Shown here: positions 37,736 through 50,000 of the stretch, piece by piece
How the letters are laid out: every line of letters begins with the position of its first letter
Position numbering within the stretch: the stretch's first letter is position 1
Source: Ananas comosus
Taxonomy: Eukaryota; Streptophyta; Magnoliopsida; Poales; Bromeliaceae
Direction: 5' to 3'
DNA: 64,000 bases
NCBI RefSeq assembly: GCF_001540865.1
Contig: NC_033622.1
Coordinates: 15,097,237-15,161,236, forward strand
Made by a program: the position numbers and the translations under genes
Notes under the pieces: generated by a model
Databases searched by the model: none
What the model was told of the DNA's origin: nothing
The model's input: only the letters and a program-made list of their open reading frames with translations

Positions 37736-39828
37736 TTATGTTTGGTTTGTACACATGCAATGCGGAAAAGGAAAGGAAATGACATCTCTGTTTGAACTAA
37801 CATTGAAATGTGATGCTGAATCTAAAGAATCTGTGTGCATTTCTTTTATTTTCTTCCTGATCTCCGTATCACTTAAGGTGTTGTTCATGAATAACTGTAC
37901 TAGTAGCTTCTTGTTTGGTCTGATAGGCTTGCCATAACCCATATAAGTTCGATGTCCCTGATCAGTAATCAGATAAGTAGAGTTAGGAAAGGCCAATTAA
38001 TCAATTTTCAAGCCGATATAGAAAAGTTCGCAGTCTATTTTACCTGTAAGGAGCGTGCCATGTTTCCTCCATGGCTTGCTATGAAGAGCTGACTCCTGAG
38101 GCAGACTTCATAGTCTAATGCAGCGAGCACTGATGGTTTATGCTTAAGAGCATCGAGTTCGCCGTGCCTTGCTAGGTTCCATTTGTTGAATAATTTGGGG
38201 AACTGTGATTTCAGTGGTTGAAGTGCTTTTTCTCCTCCAAAAGGTTCACCCCCAGCCCAGTAGATCCTTGTGTCTTCAGATGCACCAAGTCCTTTTAGCA
38301 TCCTATAAGACAGAAAGAAGATTAACAATGCCTTAGTAGAGAGCTGCAGTAGTTAAAACCAAACAATGAATGAATAATACTACCACAGTCGAAAGGACAA
38401 GCATGTTAATCCAGGATTATGGGTCCAAACCAACTAGTCGTATACTCACTAAAGCAGGAGATAAGATTAAAATGCCAGTGGAGTGTACCTAGAGATCTCA
38501 TTGGCATTGAGGGGGCAAAGACCGGCATGGTAACGCTGTTGGGCTGTGAGCTTAGTACGAGATGTTAAGAATTGAGGTTTTGATGCGCGTTCATTTGCAA
38601 TCAAAAGGTCGGCTTCCGCACCTAACCCTGAGTGGCAACCTGTTCTAACCCATACATCCTTCTCTAGCCTTAGATGCAAGGCCATGTATGGTCCTTCCAC
38701 TCTCATCCTAGTAATGAATTTCTCTGCAAGATCTTCAATCCATGGTTGGAACTTTAAAGCCTCAAAAGCCACCTACAAGATTTTGTATGGTCCTAGTTTT
38801 AGTCGCATAAGTTAAATTTTGTATGAACAAATTGACTTTGAGGACCACGAAAGGTCTTACCTTGCATCTTAGCTTTTGTAGGTCAGAGGAGAGATTCTTG
38901 GCGAGTCTAGAGTCAAAAGCTCGGAGAAGAAGAATGCTGTCCCTGCTAAGCTGCAGAGGAATATCATTGATCCATAGGTTTAGATAGGTCTAAGAAATTT
39001 CTGTGTTCGTATTTGAACAGTCTTTGGTGTGTCGGTCGGAATCAAGAAAAAGGACATTTTAATAACCATACCTGTTGATGCAGAAAATTATACTGTAGTT
39101 TCTGATTTTAAGTTCTCGTTACTGTGAAAGAGCTGAAGGATCGGAAGTAAATGCATATATTAGGTGCAGAGATGCGGAGGTGATTAGGAAAGAGAATAAG
39201 AACCTTACTGTGAACCTAGATGAAGGCTACAATCCACTAAGGAAATAGTTTTCTTTAGAAGTTTAGGAAGCTTTGTGACTAAAATCATTCCCAATTAGAG
39301 CTTTTACTTTCGGAAATCCAAAATCCTACATAAATATTTTAACTTCAGTCAAAGTGCGACCTAAGTTGGCAATAGTTGTCATGCTTTGGACACCACATGG
39401 TAGACTCTGTAATCGGAATGTAACTTGCTGTTTTTGTACCATGGAAACAAATTTAAAAAGGGCTCTTAAGAACAATCTAATCTACAACGTATTCATGTGA
39501 TCTTGATAGCATTATATTGCCTTAGAATAAACAAGGTCTTTGGTCTTAACGTATTCATGTGATCTTGATAGCATTATATTGCCTTAGAATAAACAAGGTC
39601 TTTGGTCTTAAACTAAATAAGTTAATTCAGAAGAGATGCAGGGTCCCCATGTGATCACATTCTTCAAAGTCCAGCAATTAATTTTCTATATACGAATTGC
39701 CAGTTTGAGCATTGATTTGCATAGATTTGTTTATAATGCTTAGGCAACTCCGAGGGTTTGGAATCCTTCAGTTTTTCAATGCTAATCAAAACCATAAAAG
39801 CCAAACTGTTTTGCTAGTTGATTCACTG

Positions 39829-39862
<34 letters not shown>

Positions 39863-41266
39863 AGAGATAGGTAGTGAACAACAGTTTAGTAATCCATGAT
39901 TGATAAGTTTTTTTTTTTTTTGAGAGAGATAAGTAGCACGCTATCCACTTCATTTATTTCATTTAGAAATAAACTTAGCTAAAAATGTGAATCAATTAGA
40001 ATTCGAATTTGGGTCTCAGATACCAACCACCAAATACTTTGCTACTTGTTCTATGATTGATATGTTATTTGTCTTCTTCCACCAATGCTATTCAAACCAT
40101 TTTATTGCGTAGAAGGGAAAAAGAATGACTATAAAATATTTTAAACATCCAAGGGGCCGTGCTTTAAATACTGGAGTACCTTGTGCTGTTTACGTGTTGC
40201 ATTTTCTAACTTGCTGGGCCCTGCACTTTTAACTGGTTGGTCCCAGAATGACAAGGTAGTAGATTGTTTTGGAGAGCGAAAAAGGTTAGCTTTTAATAAC
40301 TACAGTACCTCTTAGGATTTAATACTCTAAAACTGTGCATTTATTAGAAAATAAAATAAAATAAAATAAAATAAAATTGGAGCCTTCGACTTCTCAGATT
40401 ATAAATTTAGAGGTAAGTATTCGGCGAGCATTTTAACACACCTTGTGCATGTAGTTCGTCCGCACCCAATCCTCGTCGGCGTTGAACGGCATCACCGGCG
40501 CCCTCACCCGCCGCCGCATGAGGTGCGTCGCCGGCAATGTCGAAACCACTGCCACGTCATCCTTCAGCGTCATTTTGAAATGCCCAACATCAAATATATC
40601 CCCAAATTCACTGCACTAGAACAAAAACAAAGCATGCACATATCCTAATATGAGTACTTATATATTAATCCAAGGTTATTAACCCAACCAGTACTCCTCA
40701 CTAATAATTCAATAACATAAGCACCCTAGCTACGTACGTGTACGTACACACCCTCCCTACCTCTCGTCGCCCCACACTTGATTGACCTGCAGCACCGGCA
40801 CGACAAGCGCCGCCTTTAAGATCCGTGCGACGACGACCGCGTCGATGATCTGGTTCCGCTGCTGGTTGAGCCCTCCGGACACCACCGCAATCATGTACTT
40901 CCGCGGCGCCGTCGCCGTCGTCGTATCCTGATCCGATGACGTGTTACGGTACGACTCGCTGAAGCTCAGGCACGGCTGCGCATGGACCGTGGTCGTCGCC
41001 TGCGCCCACCGCCAGAACTCGTCGTGCGGACGCAGCGGAGGTCGGAGGCGCGGCAAGAAGCGCCCGCAGGACAGCGGAGGGAGGGGGAGTTGGGAGAAGT
41101 TGAGCAATGCCCAGATGGCGAGGAACGGAACGAAGAAGCGTCCGGCGCGGCGCGGGGACGGGAGGAGCTGGAGCAGGAGCTTGTGTTTTGATGAGGATTT
41201 TGGTTGTTTCAGTTTGATCAGAGAAATGGGTTTTTGAGTGATGGAGATGTAGGAATGAGAGGACAT
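37736..41266 (-). CDS. O-fucosyltransferase-like protein (PF10250 type), 509 aa
   Basis: Six minus-strand exons: 41266-40761, 40610-40442, 38950-38861, 38772-38489, 38302-38044 and 37957-37736. They form one frame of 509 residues. The family comprises plant type II Golgi proteins related to GT65/GT68 fucosyltransferases and to the GT106 rhamnosyltransferases. A basic N-terminus precedes a membrane segment at ~44-59 (FFVPFLAIWALLNF). The donor-binding loop is GGLNQQR at ~131-137, and the conserved HLRLEKD lies at ~287-293. Later blocks include YWAGGEPFGGEKAL and, near the end, GHRTYMGYGKPIRPNKK with a final CMC motif. The last intron is only 86 nt. Exon 1 is GC-rich. The acceptor sugar and target are not deducible. 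A related but clearly divergent gene lies at 47032-52125 on the same strand. Confidence 0.88.
39486..39609. repeat. Exact tandem duplication of 62 bp in intron 2
   Basis: Identical units at 39486-39547 and 39548-39609 (begin AACGTATTCATGTGATC). No mismatch was seen, implying a very recent event or an assembly slip. Confidence 0.9.
39908..40060 (-). mobile_element. tRNA-derived SINE copy, minus strand
   Basis: On the minus strand this reads as a promoter-like head with an A box like TAGCAAAG, then TTGGTATCTGAGACCC, a B-box-like AAATTCGAATT, the phrase TTGATTCACATTTTTAGC, then AAGTTTATTTCTAAATGAAA, ending in a poly-A tail (poly-T at 39908-39921 on the plus strand). It matches 53238-53388 closely. 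Another poly-T with 'gagagatag' at ~39836-39872 may be the 3' stub of a further copy. It lies in intron 2 of the first O-fucosyltransferase-like gene. Confidence 0.7.
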
Positions 41267-41407
41267 TGTGATTAGCTAATTAACTCGCGGTGTGATCTCC
41301 TCTAATGGCTTAGTTCTCCTAATTATAAGGCCTTAGTGATCATTTTTATGTTACGGCTAGAGGAGAGAGAGAGAGAAGTGCGAGGAATAAAGTTAAGAAG
41401 CAAAAGA

Positions 41408-41426
41408 ATATATATATATATATATA

Positions 41427-41459
<33 letters not shown>
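41408..41459. repeat. Compound microsatellite (TA)n(TTA)n
   Basis: About 10 TA units followed by about 10 TTA/ATT units, ~140 bp upstream of the first O-fucosyltransferase-like start codon. Confidence 0.9.
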
Positions 41460-41600
41460 GGTACCTAACACGGCTTTTAGTTAAGAGATTTAATTATCGT
41501 CATGTCGACTGGACTATTAAAAAAAGTATATTAGTAAAACGAAATAAAAAATGATTCATGTGTTCGTGATCTACGTGTCGATTTCTCTAATCTCAATTTA

Positions 41601-42446
41601 TAAACTTCTATATTGTTTTATATAATTTTTAGCTGTATTATTACAGCATTGACTTTGAATTTCATTATGAAGGTGAGAAGAAGATGCGATCGAGGTGGAG
41701 AAATAATCATCGCATCTATATACGTCATGTAATAGAAGCACGTTTCTTTCGAAGATGGAGACCGATTATAATTTCCTTCCTATAATGCTCTTTCACAAGG
41801 TGCACGTCGAATTTTGGTATTTATTAGGATATTATAGCCATTGTGACCATGTGTCCCTAAGTACCAATCTTTTGTTCTTTTATATTTTGTTCTTTTTTCA
41901 GAGAAGCATGACAAACTATACTATACTGATCCTGGATCATTTTTCAGAAATGAATTCAGTTAAAATTATAAAAAATTAGACTTCGAACTTGAACTTCAAA
42001 TATAAATCATTAAATTTTTAGTCAATTGTGTTAGATACCGTCTATCTCTAAATACTAATCTTGGGGAGCAAAAGTTGTGTACGAATGCCCCGCTTCGTGT
42101 AGTTTTATAACCATCGTTTTATATAAAATATTTTGAATACTTTTATTCAATCTAAATGGGAAAAAAAAAACTTGGGAAATTAATTAGTTACGCGATTGGC
42201 CACTGTATTTTTGACGAAATTTCATTTAAGTTATTGAGCTTAAATTTATTGAATTTAATTTCATTCGAAGTTCAATAACCAACAATACATAATCTTTTAT
42301 CAAAAAAATTTGTTTTTTTTTCTTTATCTTGTTCATCAAAGAACTCAATCATGGACTTATTGATAGAACCATGACATATTCTCCCTTTTATATCTTCCGG
42401 GGAAAAGAGAAAACACCATGAAAGCACTCTCTCACCCACTAGTGGG
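41601..42446. repeat. Direct repeat copy A ending at a single N
   Basis: These 846 bases recur at 42741-43577 with ~97% identity by eye, differing in homopolymer lengths, a few substitutions and small indels. The copy ends CACTAGTGGG immediately before the ambiguous base at 42447. It is non-coding. Confidence 0.9.
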
Positions 42447-42447
42447 N

Positions 42448-42740
42448 AGGGGGTCGCGGGCGGTGGAGAGGAGGGTGAGGAGGGGGGCGACGGTGAAGAA
42501 GGATGGTGAGGAGGGAGACGACGGTGAAGAAGAAGGCGACGGTCCGCCTTTTTTTTTCGGCGAGAAAAAAAAAAAAAAGAACGACAGAAACGAAGAGGAG
42601 AGAGAAAGAGGAAAGAGAAAAAGTAATAAGGGTATTTTGGTCAGTTTGCTGAAAAAGCGGACCGAATCTGCAAAAACGAAAAAGGTGACCCAGTTTTGCA
42701 AAAGCCCAAAATAAGTGGATTTTTTATGCAAAAAGGCCTA
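42448..42740. mobile_element. Transposon end fragment between repeat copies
   Basis: This ~293-bp block occurs only once here. It starts GC- and GA-rich (42448-42600), has poly-A, and ends with phrases such as TTTTGCAAAAGCCC and ATGCAAAAAGGCC, which look like the terminal region of a MULE-type MITE. The opposite end is not present, as if cut at the N. Origin is inferred, not shown. Confidence 0.4.
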
Positions 42741-43577
42741 TATACTTCTATATTGTTTTATATAATTTTTAGCTGTATTATTACAGCATTGACTTTGAAT
42801 TTGATTATGAAGGTGAGAAGAAGATGCGATCGAGGTGGGGAAATAATCATCGCATCTATATACGTCATGTAATAGAAGCACGTTTCTTTCAAAGATGGAG
42901 ACCGATTATAATTTCCTTCCTATAATGCTCTTTCAAGGTGCACGTCGAATTTAGGTATTTATTAGGATATTATAGCCATTGTGACCATGTGTCCCTAAGT
43001 ACCAATCTTTTGTTCTTTTGTTTTGTTTTTTTTTTTTTTAAGAGAAACATGACAAACTATACTCCTGGATCATTTTTCGGAAATGAATTCAGCTAAAATT
43101 ATAAAAAATTAGACTTCGAACTTGAACTTCAAATATAAGTCATTAAATTTTTAGTTAATTGTGTTAGATACCGTCTATCTCTAAATACTAATCTTGGGGA
43201 GCAAAAGTTGTGTACGAATGCCCCGCTTCGTGTAGTTTATAACCATCGTTTTATATAAAATATTTTGAATACTTCTATTCAATCTAAATGGAAAAAAAAA
43301 AAACTTGGGAAATTAATTAGTTACGCGATTGGCCACTGTATTTTTGACGAAATTTCATTTAAGTTGTTGAGCTTTATTTATTGAATTTAATTTCATTCAA
43401 AGTTCAATAACCAACAATACATAATCTTTTATCAAAAAAATTTGTTTTTTTTCTTTATCTTGTTCATCAAAGTACTCAATCATGGACTTATTGATAGAAC
43501 CATGACATATTCTCCCTTTTATATCTTCCGGGGAAAAGAGAAAACACCATGAAAGCACTCTCTCACCCACTAGTGGG
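42741..43577. repeat. Direct repeat copy B
   Basis: This is the second copy of 41601-42446. It begins directly after the 42448-42740 fragment at TATACTTCTATATTG (copy A: TAAACTTCTATATTG) and continues past the point where copy A stops, into unique DNA. Confidence 0.9.
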
Positions 43578-46500
43578 GACTAAATAAAGATAAGCTCGCA
43601 CGTTAACGTAACCTCTATTGACTCGGGTGGAACCCTAAATTATTTTCTATATAAAAGGACAAGTAAGCCCTACAAATTTGTTAGGATTAATATCAAAGCC
43701 AACCATGTGATTCTACCCCACTGTTGTATTCTGTGGTAGCTCACTAGGTTTCATCAGACAACTAAGCGTTGTCACAAAATGAACATTATTTGTTTAAGAC
43801 CATTATGTATATATGATTCCGATTCCTTGCACTTTGTACTAAACCCACATGCCTAATGGAACATAGGTTAATCTACTTCATGATAGTTAAGCAGTCCAAA
43901 TCAATCTTTTCTAACATATATATATATAAAGAAATACATAACGAGTTTAGTTTCAGTGAACGACACACTGATTAAAAATTAGTAGTTTAAAAAAGTTTGT
44001 TAACAAAGTTATTGTACTAAAAAAATCATATTTTTTAAAACTCTGTTTAGTATTATGAAAAGTTGCGTTACATGTGATAATAAAATACAGTGTAAAAAAA
44101 AAATACTCGGTTTGGTTTCGTATACCTGATCGGTGGTTTTGATTGAATATTCAAAATTTGATAATTGGTGAGCAAAAATCAAACTCAAAACTCTTAATCG
44201 CAAAAAAAAATCTTCATATTAAATATATTGTTATAGAAAATCTTTATGTTAAATAAATATTATTATTAAATATCTTATTCTGTTGTCCTGATATTCCACC
44301 CATTATGAACTTTATGCAATTAGCAAGAGGATTGTTTCATCTATTAATTGTTGTGTTAATCATGCTTTGATGGTGGAAGTTTGCTCTTGATTGGAATTGA
44401 TTACCTTCCGATAATCAAAGAACATGGCAATCAACTAAACATCAGATTGGGTGGTCAAATCAAAACATTTAGCCACGGCATGTCCTTAATTATTAGATTG
44501 TACCAAATTGTACCCATCTGCCCCTCTTAATAATGATTCCAATTATCTCATTACCCCAACTAACCCCCTGTTTATTGTTAAACACCAATTAATTTGAACC
44601 ATTCTCAAGCAATTTAGCTTTTAGAGAAGGAATTTGCTTAGCTCAAATTGGTTGTTTGGAAGAAGCAATATGTGGAAAGCACACTCAGTCCATCACAAGT
44701 CCTTGGAAGTGAAAAAAAAAAACACATTTATCAACCATTCCTGGTGCAAATGGCAAAAGGATTAATGGTCGGTACCCTAGGCCCCAACTTCGAAATCTAG
44801 TTGTTTCACATTCTTAGCTAAATTTATTTTTAGAAAAATAAAAAGAAGCGAATAGCATGGGGTTTAATTTATATAATAATATGCTCCTGATCCGGGAAAA
44901 AGGAAAGATAAATCTCTCTTAAGTCCATGATGTATATATACGTTTTTACGTGTAAAACCGATTCCTTTTAGAGATCGAACTAATATAAAATACTGAAGTA
45001 GCTCGCCTCTCATCTAGAAGTGTTTACTATTAAGTGACTTGTAGTACACCATCAATTAATTTAAGAATATATTTACGTGGGAAAATTGATTAACCTGCAT
45101 TGTAATTCCTTGTATAATACCGATCATTTAATATTTCTACATTAGCTAGGAACCGAACCAAAAATAAGCTCCTAAGAATATGAGAATTTTGTAATTTTCC
45201 TTGAACTACCGTAGCAAATTAGTTCCTTTCTTTACGTAAATGATATAGCGTTGCACATACCGACCTGAATTGGTTAAGATATAACTTTTTAAATTTCACT
45301 ATAAAACATATTTAAAAAATATATTTTTTATATGTTTTCAACCTAACTCTTCTTTTTTGACTTGATGTGCTGGAGCGGTGTATCACATTTCTTTTCTAGC
45401 AAATAAAAGGAGTGTGCCTGGTATTGTCCTTGAAGTAAGATGTTTCATAAAGTGCCTGGGTAGGAGAGGTTGTTAACCAACAATAATTGGTAGGTAATTG
45501 ACTCATGCCCGCAAGGTTTCATTCCGAATTGAAAATATAAATATAATCAAATGTTGATTGTCCGGCTTTCGCCAAAAAAGCTTAAAAACTTTCTTATCAT
45601 GAGGATAGTTTGTTCAACGGCCAATGTCACTGCCTAAACCTAATCCACAACAATGAGAAAAGGAAAATATAAAAATATATAAATTTATCTCAATTATCAC
45701 TAATTTTGATCTGACTATCCGATCTTTAAAAATTTTGATGTTATTATATAATCTTTTAAATTATTTAAGTTGAGCTAGTTAATCACTCTTTCGCTTCAAA
45801 ATTTGAAAATGTCATTTGTGTTTATGAGTTTAGTTGATATATTTTATACAATCTACACAACTATAAAAATTAATTAAAATATACAGTTAGCTTAAATTTA
45901 AAATCTGAAAAGTTATTAAATTACTAAATCAAATAAATTAAAGATCAAATACTAAGATCAAAATTTTTAAGAGTCCGGATAATCTAATCATCATTGTCTA
46001 TAGTTCACGTAAATTTTATTTTATTTTTCAAAAAAGAATGCTAATAACTTACTCCTGTAACTAGATTAAGGAAACCACAAAGGTCGTTTAATATCCCTAT
46101 CCTATCTCGAGGAGGAAAGGGTTCAAAAAAACAAAAATAAAAAAACCTATCAATTTTAATCAGAAAAGCGAACCTCGGAAGTATTAAAGGCTCCCAGCGA
46201 TCATTTATTTAACAACAATAGACAAATTAAACTAACGCTGGAGCAAATTCTAACTTATTAATCCTCCAATCGTAAAAGGGATCTTCTTGGTAAGATGACT
46301 TAGGCTCTGAAAAGTTACAATATGGTGCAGCAGAGTACATGATTAAAACAAAAGGTTCTCTTTCACTAAATAAAAGGGGGCTCATCAACTCCCACAGCAA
46401 ATAAATGCAAGAAAACTCAGTACTAACCAAAATATAATGACTTCCTGGGCTCTACTTGTCGATTATCCCAACTGGCATTGGTTTGCGAAGGCTACTGCGC

Positions 46501-47031
46501 AACACCGCAATAAACTCTATTGGGTGATTAAAATTTAATAAAACGTAATCAGTAACAAAAATCAATAATCCACATTTCATAATAAGCATGATTGATGCCC
46601 CTCAAATCACATCTCTCATGCTCAACAGCTACCATCAGCAAGGAAAGCAACCCCCGCAAGAAAATCTCTTGACCCGCTTCTAATAATTGTTACACCCATC
46701 GCTATAGTGATCCCACTTCAAGATAAGGAATTACCGATCTCCTCAGACATAGACGGGATGCCATTTGCCGAAGAAAATATAGATACCTTGAACCAAACAT
46801 CAATCAACTAGCCTGATTGAAGGAGGCTGCCCATTGCAGAGATCACTACTAAATTCAGCCCCCCGGAAACATTAAGCTTTGATAGAGCCGCTCTTGGCTG
46901 TATAAATTGATGTTCCAATGAACCTTCTCAGAATTTCCAAAAAGCACCAACTGGTCCGCTGGATAATTAATCTAATATCAATTGATGAACTGGATAGTAA
47001 GTATTAGGAGTGATGGCAAATAAAATCGCAG
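43578..47031. other. AT-rich intergenic DNA
   Basis: This is a 3.4-kb gene-free stretch between the two O-fucosyltransferase-like genes. It holds the SINE copy at 44743-44860 and unassigned AT-rich sequence. The last few hundred bases are the downstream flank of the second gene. Confidence 0.55.
44743..44860 (+). mobile_element. Degenerate tRNA-derived SINE copy
   Basis: An A box TGGCAAAAGGA (44751-44761) is followed by GGTCGGTACC, a decayed B box (ACTTCGAAATCT) and the shared body phrase TTCTTAGCTAAATTTATTTT. It aligns with the copies at 53238 and 39908. The tail is degraded. Confidence 0.6.
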
Positions 47032-50000
47032 CTACTGTTCAATCTTGCACATGCATTCCGGACAACGTGGGTGCCTGTAAATACTCCTTGCAACCGGCCT
47101 TTCATGAACCTGCTTCGTCTGTTTTATTGTCTTTCTCACTCTCTCCTCAAACTCCTTCCACTCTATCGTGGAATTTTTTAAGAAGATACTGGCTAATCGG
47201 CGTTTGTTGGGCCTTATTGTGGGAAGTTTCCTACCGCCATAATACATTCGGTGCCCTGAAACAAGAGAAGATAACTGGCTCCCTGAATCTGTCATCGCAA
47301 ATGCATCGGCAGCAGCACACACAATGAAGTCCAAGGCAGCTAGCTGTGCGGAATTACAAAGGATTAGATTTACCACTCTTGTGTACGCTACAACTACATT
47401 TAGAGTCTCAAAGAAAAGTTCAATTAAAATTTACACAATGAATCATTGAATTTGGTTCCTTTATTTACCTCTATTTTGGCTGGAAACCAGTCCAGTATGG
47501 CATTTATGATTTTATCGAGAAAATATATATTAACCATACATGTATTCATATAAGATAATTTAATCCCAAAATAATCAAATTGGAAGTCAAATCTCAACAA
47601 AATAATTTTATTAATTTCTTGAAATCACCTCATAATGGTCCTTTGGAAGGACCAAATACAATTCCTGCAGTGTAGATGCATCAGCATGCAAATACGTAAG
47701 GTTCATATTTCTCCTTGTGTGCTAATATATATTTCCATGGTCGAAAAAGCAAAACTTCTAGTACTGCCAAGTGTTATAATTAAAAGATTTTCTACTTAGA
47801 AAATCAAAGCAAAAAAATAGTTGAATACCTGAGAGGAATAATTGCGAAAGGGTTCGATTTCAGCTGAAGAAAGGAGACTTTCTTTTGTTATTAAATTTGG
47901 ATAGAGACGAGTTATAGCAGCCATTCTCGACTTCCCTCCATATATTTCTGCACCTGCAATATATACGCTTGTGCTGCGCTTGAAGCCAAGAGCAGCAAGC
48001 ATAAGCACTGCTTCTTCAGGTGTGAGAGGACATTTGCCTTCAGATCGCAGGAATGCAGCTGAAGGTACCCTAAAATGATAGGGCGAAAAAATCTGAAGTT
48101 TACTCTCGTATATTAGAACTAAGTAGTAACGATGAAAATATAAATGTTCATGAACTATAATTACTTTGTCGTTTTCCTAAGAAGTGTCAATACAGGGAAG
48201 TGGATGGAACGGTATGCTTCTAACTCTTCCTCTTCATCCTTGCCTCCACCAAAGTAACACATAGAGTAAGCAGCCATGTCAATTTCAAACCTGAGGTGCA
48301 CAGCTAAGTATCTGGAAGAGACGTTATTTTTCCCATCAGGATTCACTTTTTCTATAAACCGACCTAAGAGATTATGTTCCAAAGGATTTGAATGTGTACA
48401 ATAATTTTGCATCCTTTTCACAAGCAAAGCTCCAGTTTCTCGTATTTTATCAACAAACCGTAGAGCATGGAAGTTGCATCTGCACCGGAGCCTCTGAAAA
48501 GAACTGTTGTTAGATAACAAAGCACTAAATAATATATTTTGTGAACAAAGACAGGAGTTGCAAAGACATAACATAAGAAACAGTCAAGCACACAATGTGA
48601 TCGCTCTAATAGATTTCGGAAGGAATAGATAGATACCTGTAGCTCAAATGGTATGGGATCAAAAGCTAAACGATTCCCAAATCCGACGAAATGAACTACC
48701 CTGTTCTTAAGTAGAACCGGTAAGATCTTTTTAACATAGAAACTTGGCTTTGACTCTTTCATGACTTCAACATCAGTCACCTAAAAGAGAATTCACTAAC
48801 TTTCAATTAGACGAGACGAAGAATTTGACATTCATTTTCTTTTCATTCCTATAATAATAGAGTTCCAAGAATGCACTTACAATACTGCCAATGGCTTCCA
48901 AGTCTAATGACTGTAGTTCCACAGGAAGTGCGTTGACAATCCGAATATCAGCTTTCAAATAATCAATAAAATGCTCCTCCTGATATATATCGCTGAATTG
49001 GCTAAGATATAGAATTCATCATGTCACTTTCCATATCTACATATTGCAGAGTATGGTCTAATCTTAGCATTAGCATATCCTATTTATACACTATATAGTT
49101 TATCTGGGAAGCATCATATACTAGCTACAACTGAATTAATCTTTGTACAAATGACAATAAGCCAGACTAATAGGTAAAACAGAGAGACTGAGACTTAAAC
49201 AGAACAAAACTGTTGCCGCAGTTCAGATGTTTCATAGATCAGATGCCATTTAATCTTCACAGCTTTTCTTAACTACTCTAATAACTTTTCTTTGCCATTT
49301 CTAAGATGCCAACTTCCATAGTTTCCAACACCCCTCACATTGTAAGCACTTTCTAACAACTTGCAGTGTTTTGCGCATATTTCTCTATTCAAAGATTTTG
49401 GCAAATTAATGTGGGTTTGAATTGCAGGTTTTGACACATTACTGGGGCACGAACATATAAAAATACACATGCATGCATGTATCTACATGTATACAAATAG
49501 ATACATGACATTTTTTCTAATATGTACATAACTTTCCCAGAATACCAGGTAAACTGGAAATGTCCATGCCATAATTGTGGTTGGTTAGAAATTTTAGTTT
49601 TCCCAGTAATTTCAGTGAGGATAGCATATTCACCATGATTTTTTTTTTATTTGTGAAAAGTACACCATGAAATGACTCTTTTTTTGTGTTCACCATGAAA
49701 GTTTTTATTACTATTGCAGGTACCAGTAGATAACAATAGAGATAGATTCACTAACTATTCCAGTAAGGCTCTTACATAAGATTATCATGTATATCTTTGC
49801 TGACCTGGTTTAACAACAAATATTGTTACATGCTAGCTCATTCAGAAACGGAAGCTAAAGTAATAATTCTTCAAGAAACATAAACAAAGCATACTCTCCA
49901 ATGAAGGAAAAAAGTATCCAGAAAATATTGCAAGACAAAAAAAACATACCTTTTATCTCTCCATACACTATTATACTGGAACTTTGGAATGACAAGAGTT

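Noticed and set aside
42418..42714. Open frame of 98 residues running through the N at 42447
   Set aside because: It spans an unknown base and two unrelated sequences and is low-complexity Glu/Lys/Arg.
41601..43577. LTR retrotransposon with 840-bp LTRs
   Set aside because: The internal part is only 293 bp, there are no TG...CA ends, no primer-binding site and no coding remnants, and the junction contains an N.
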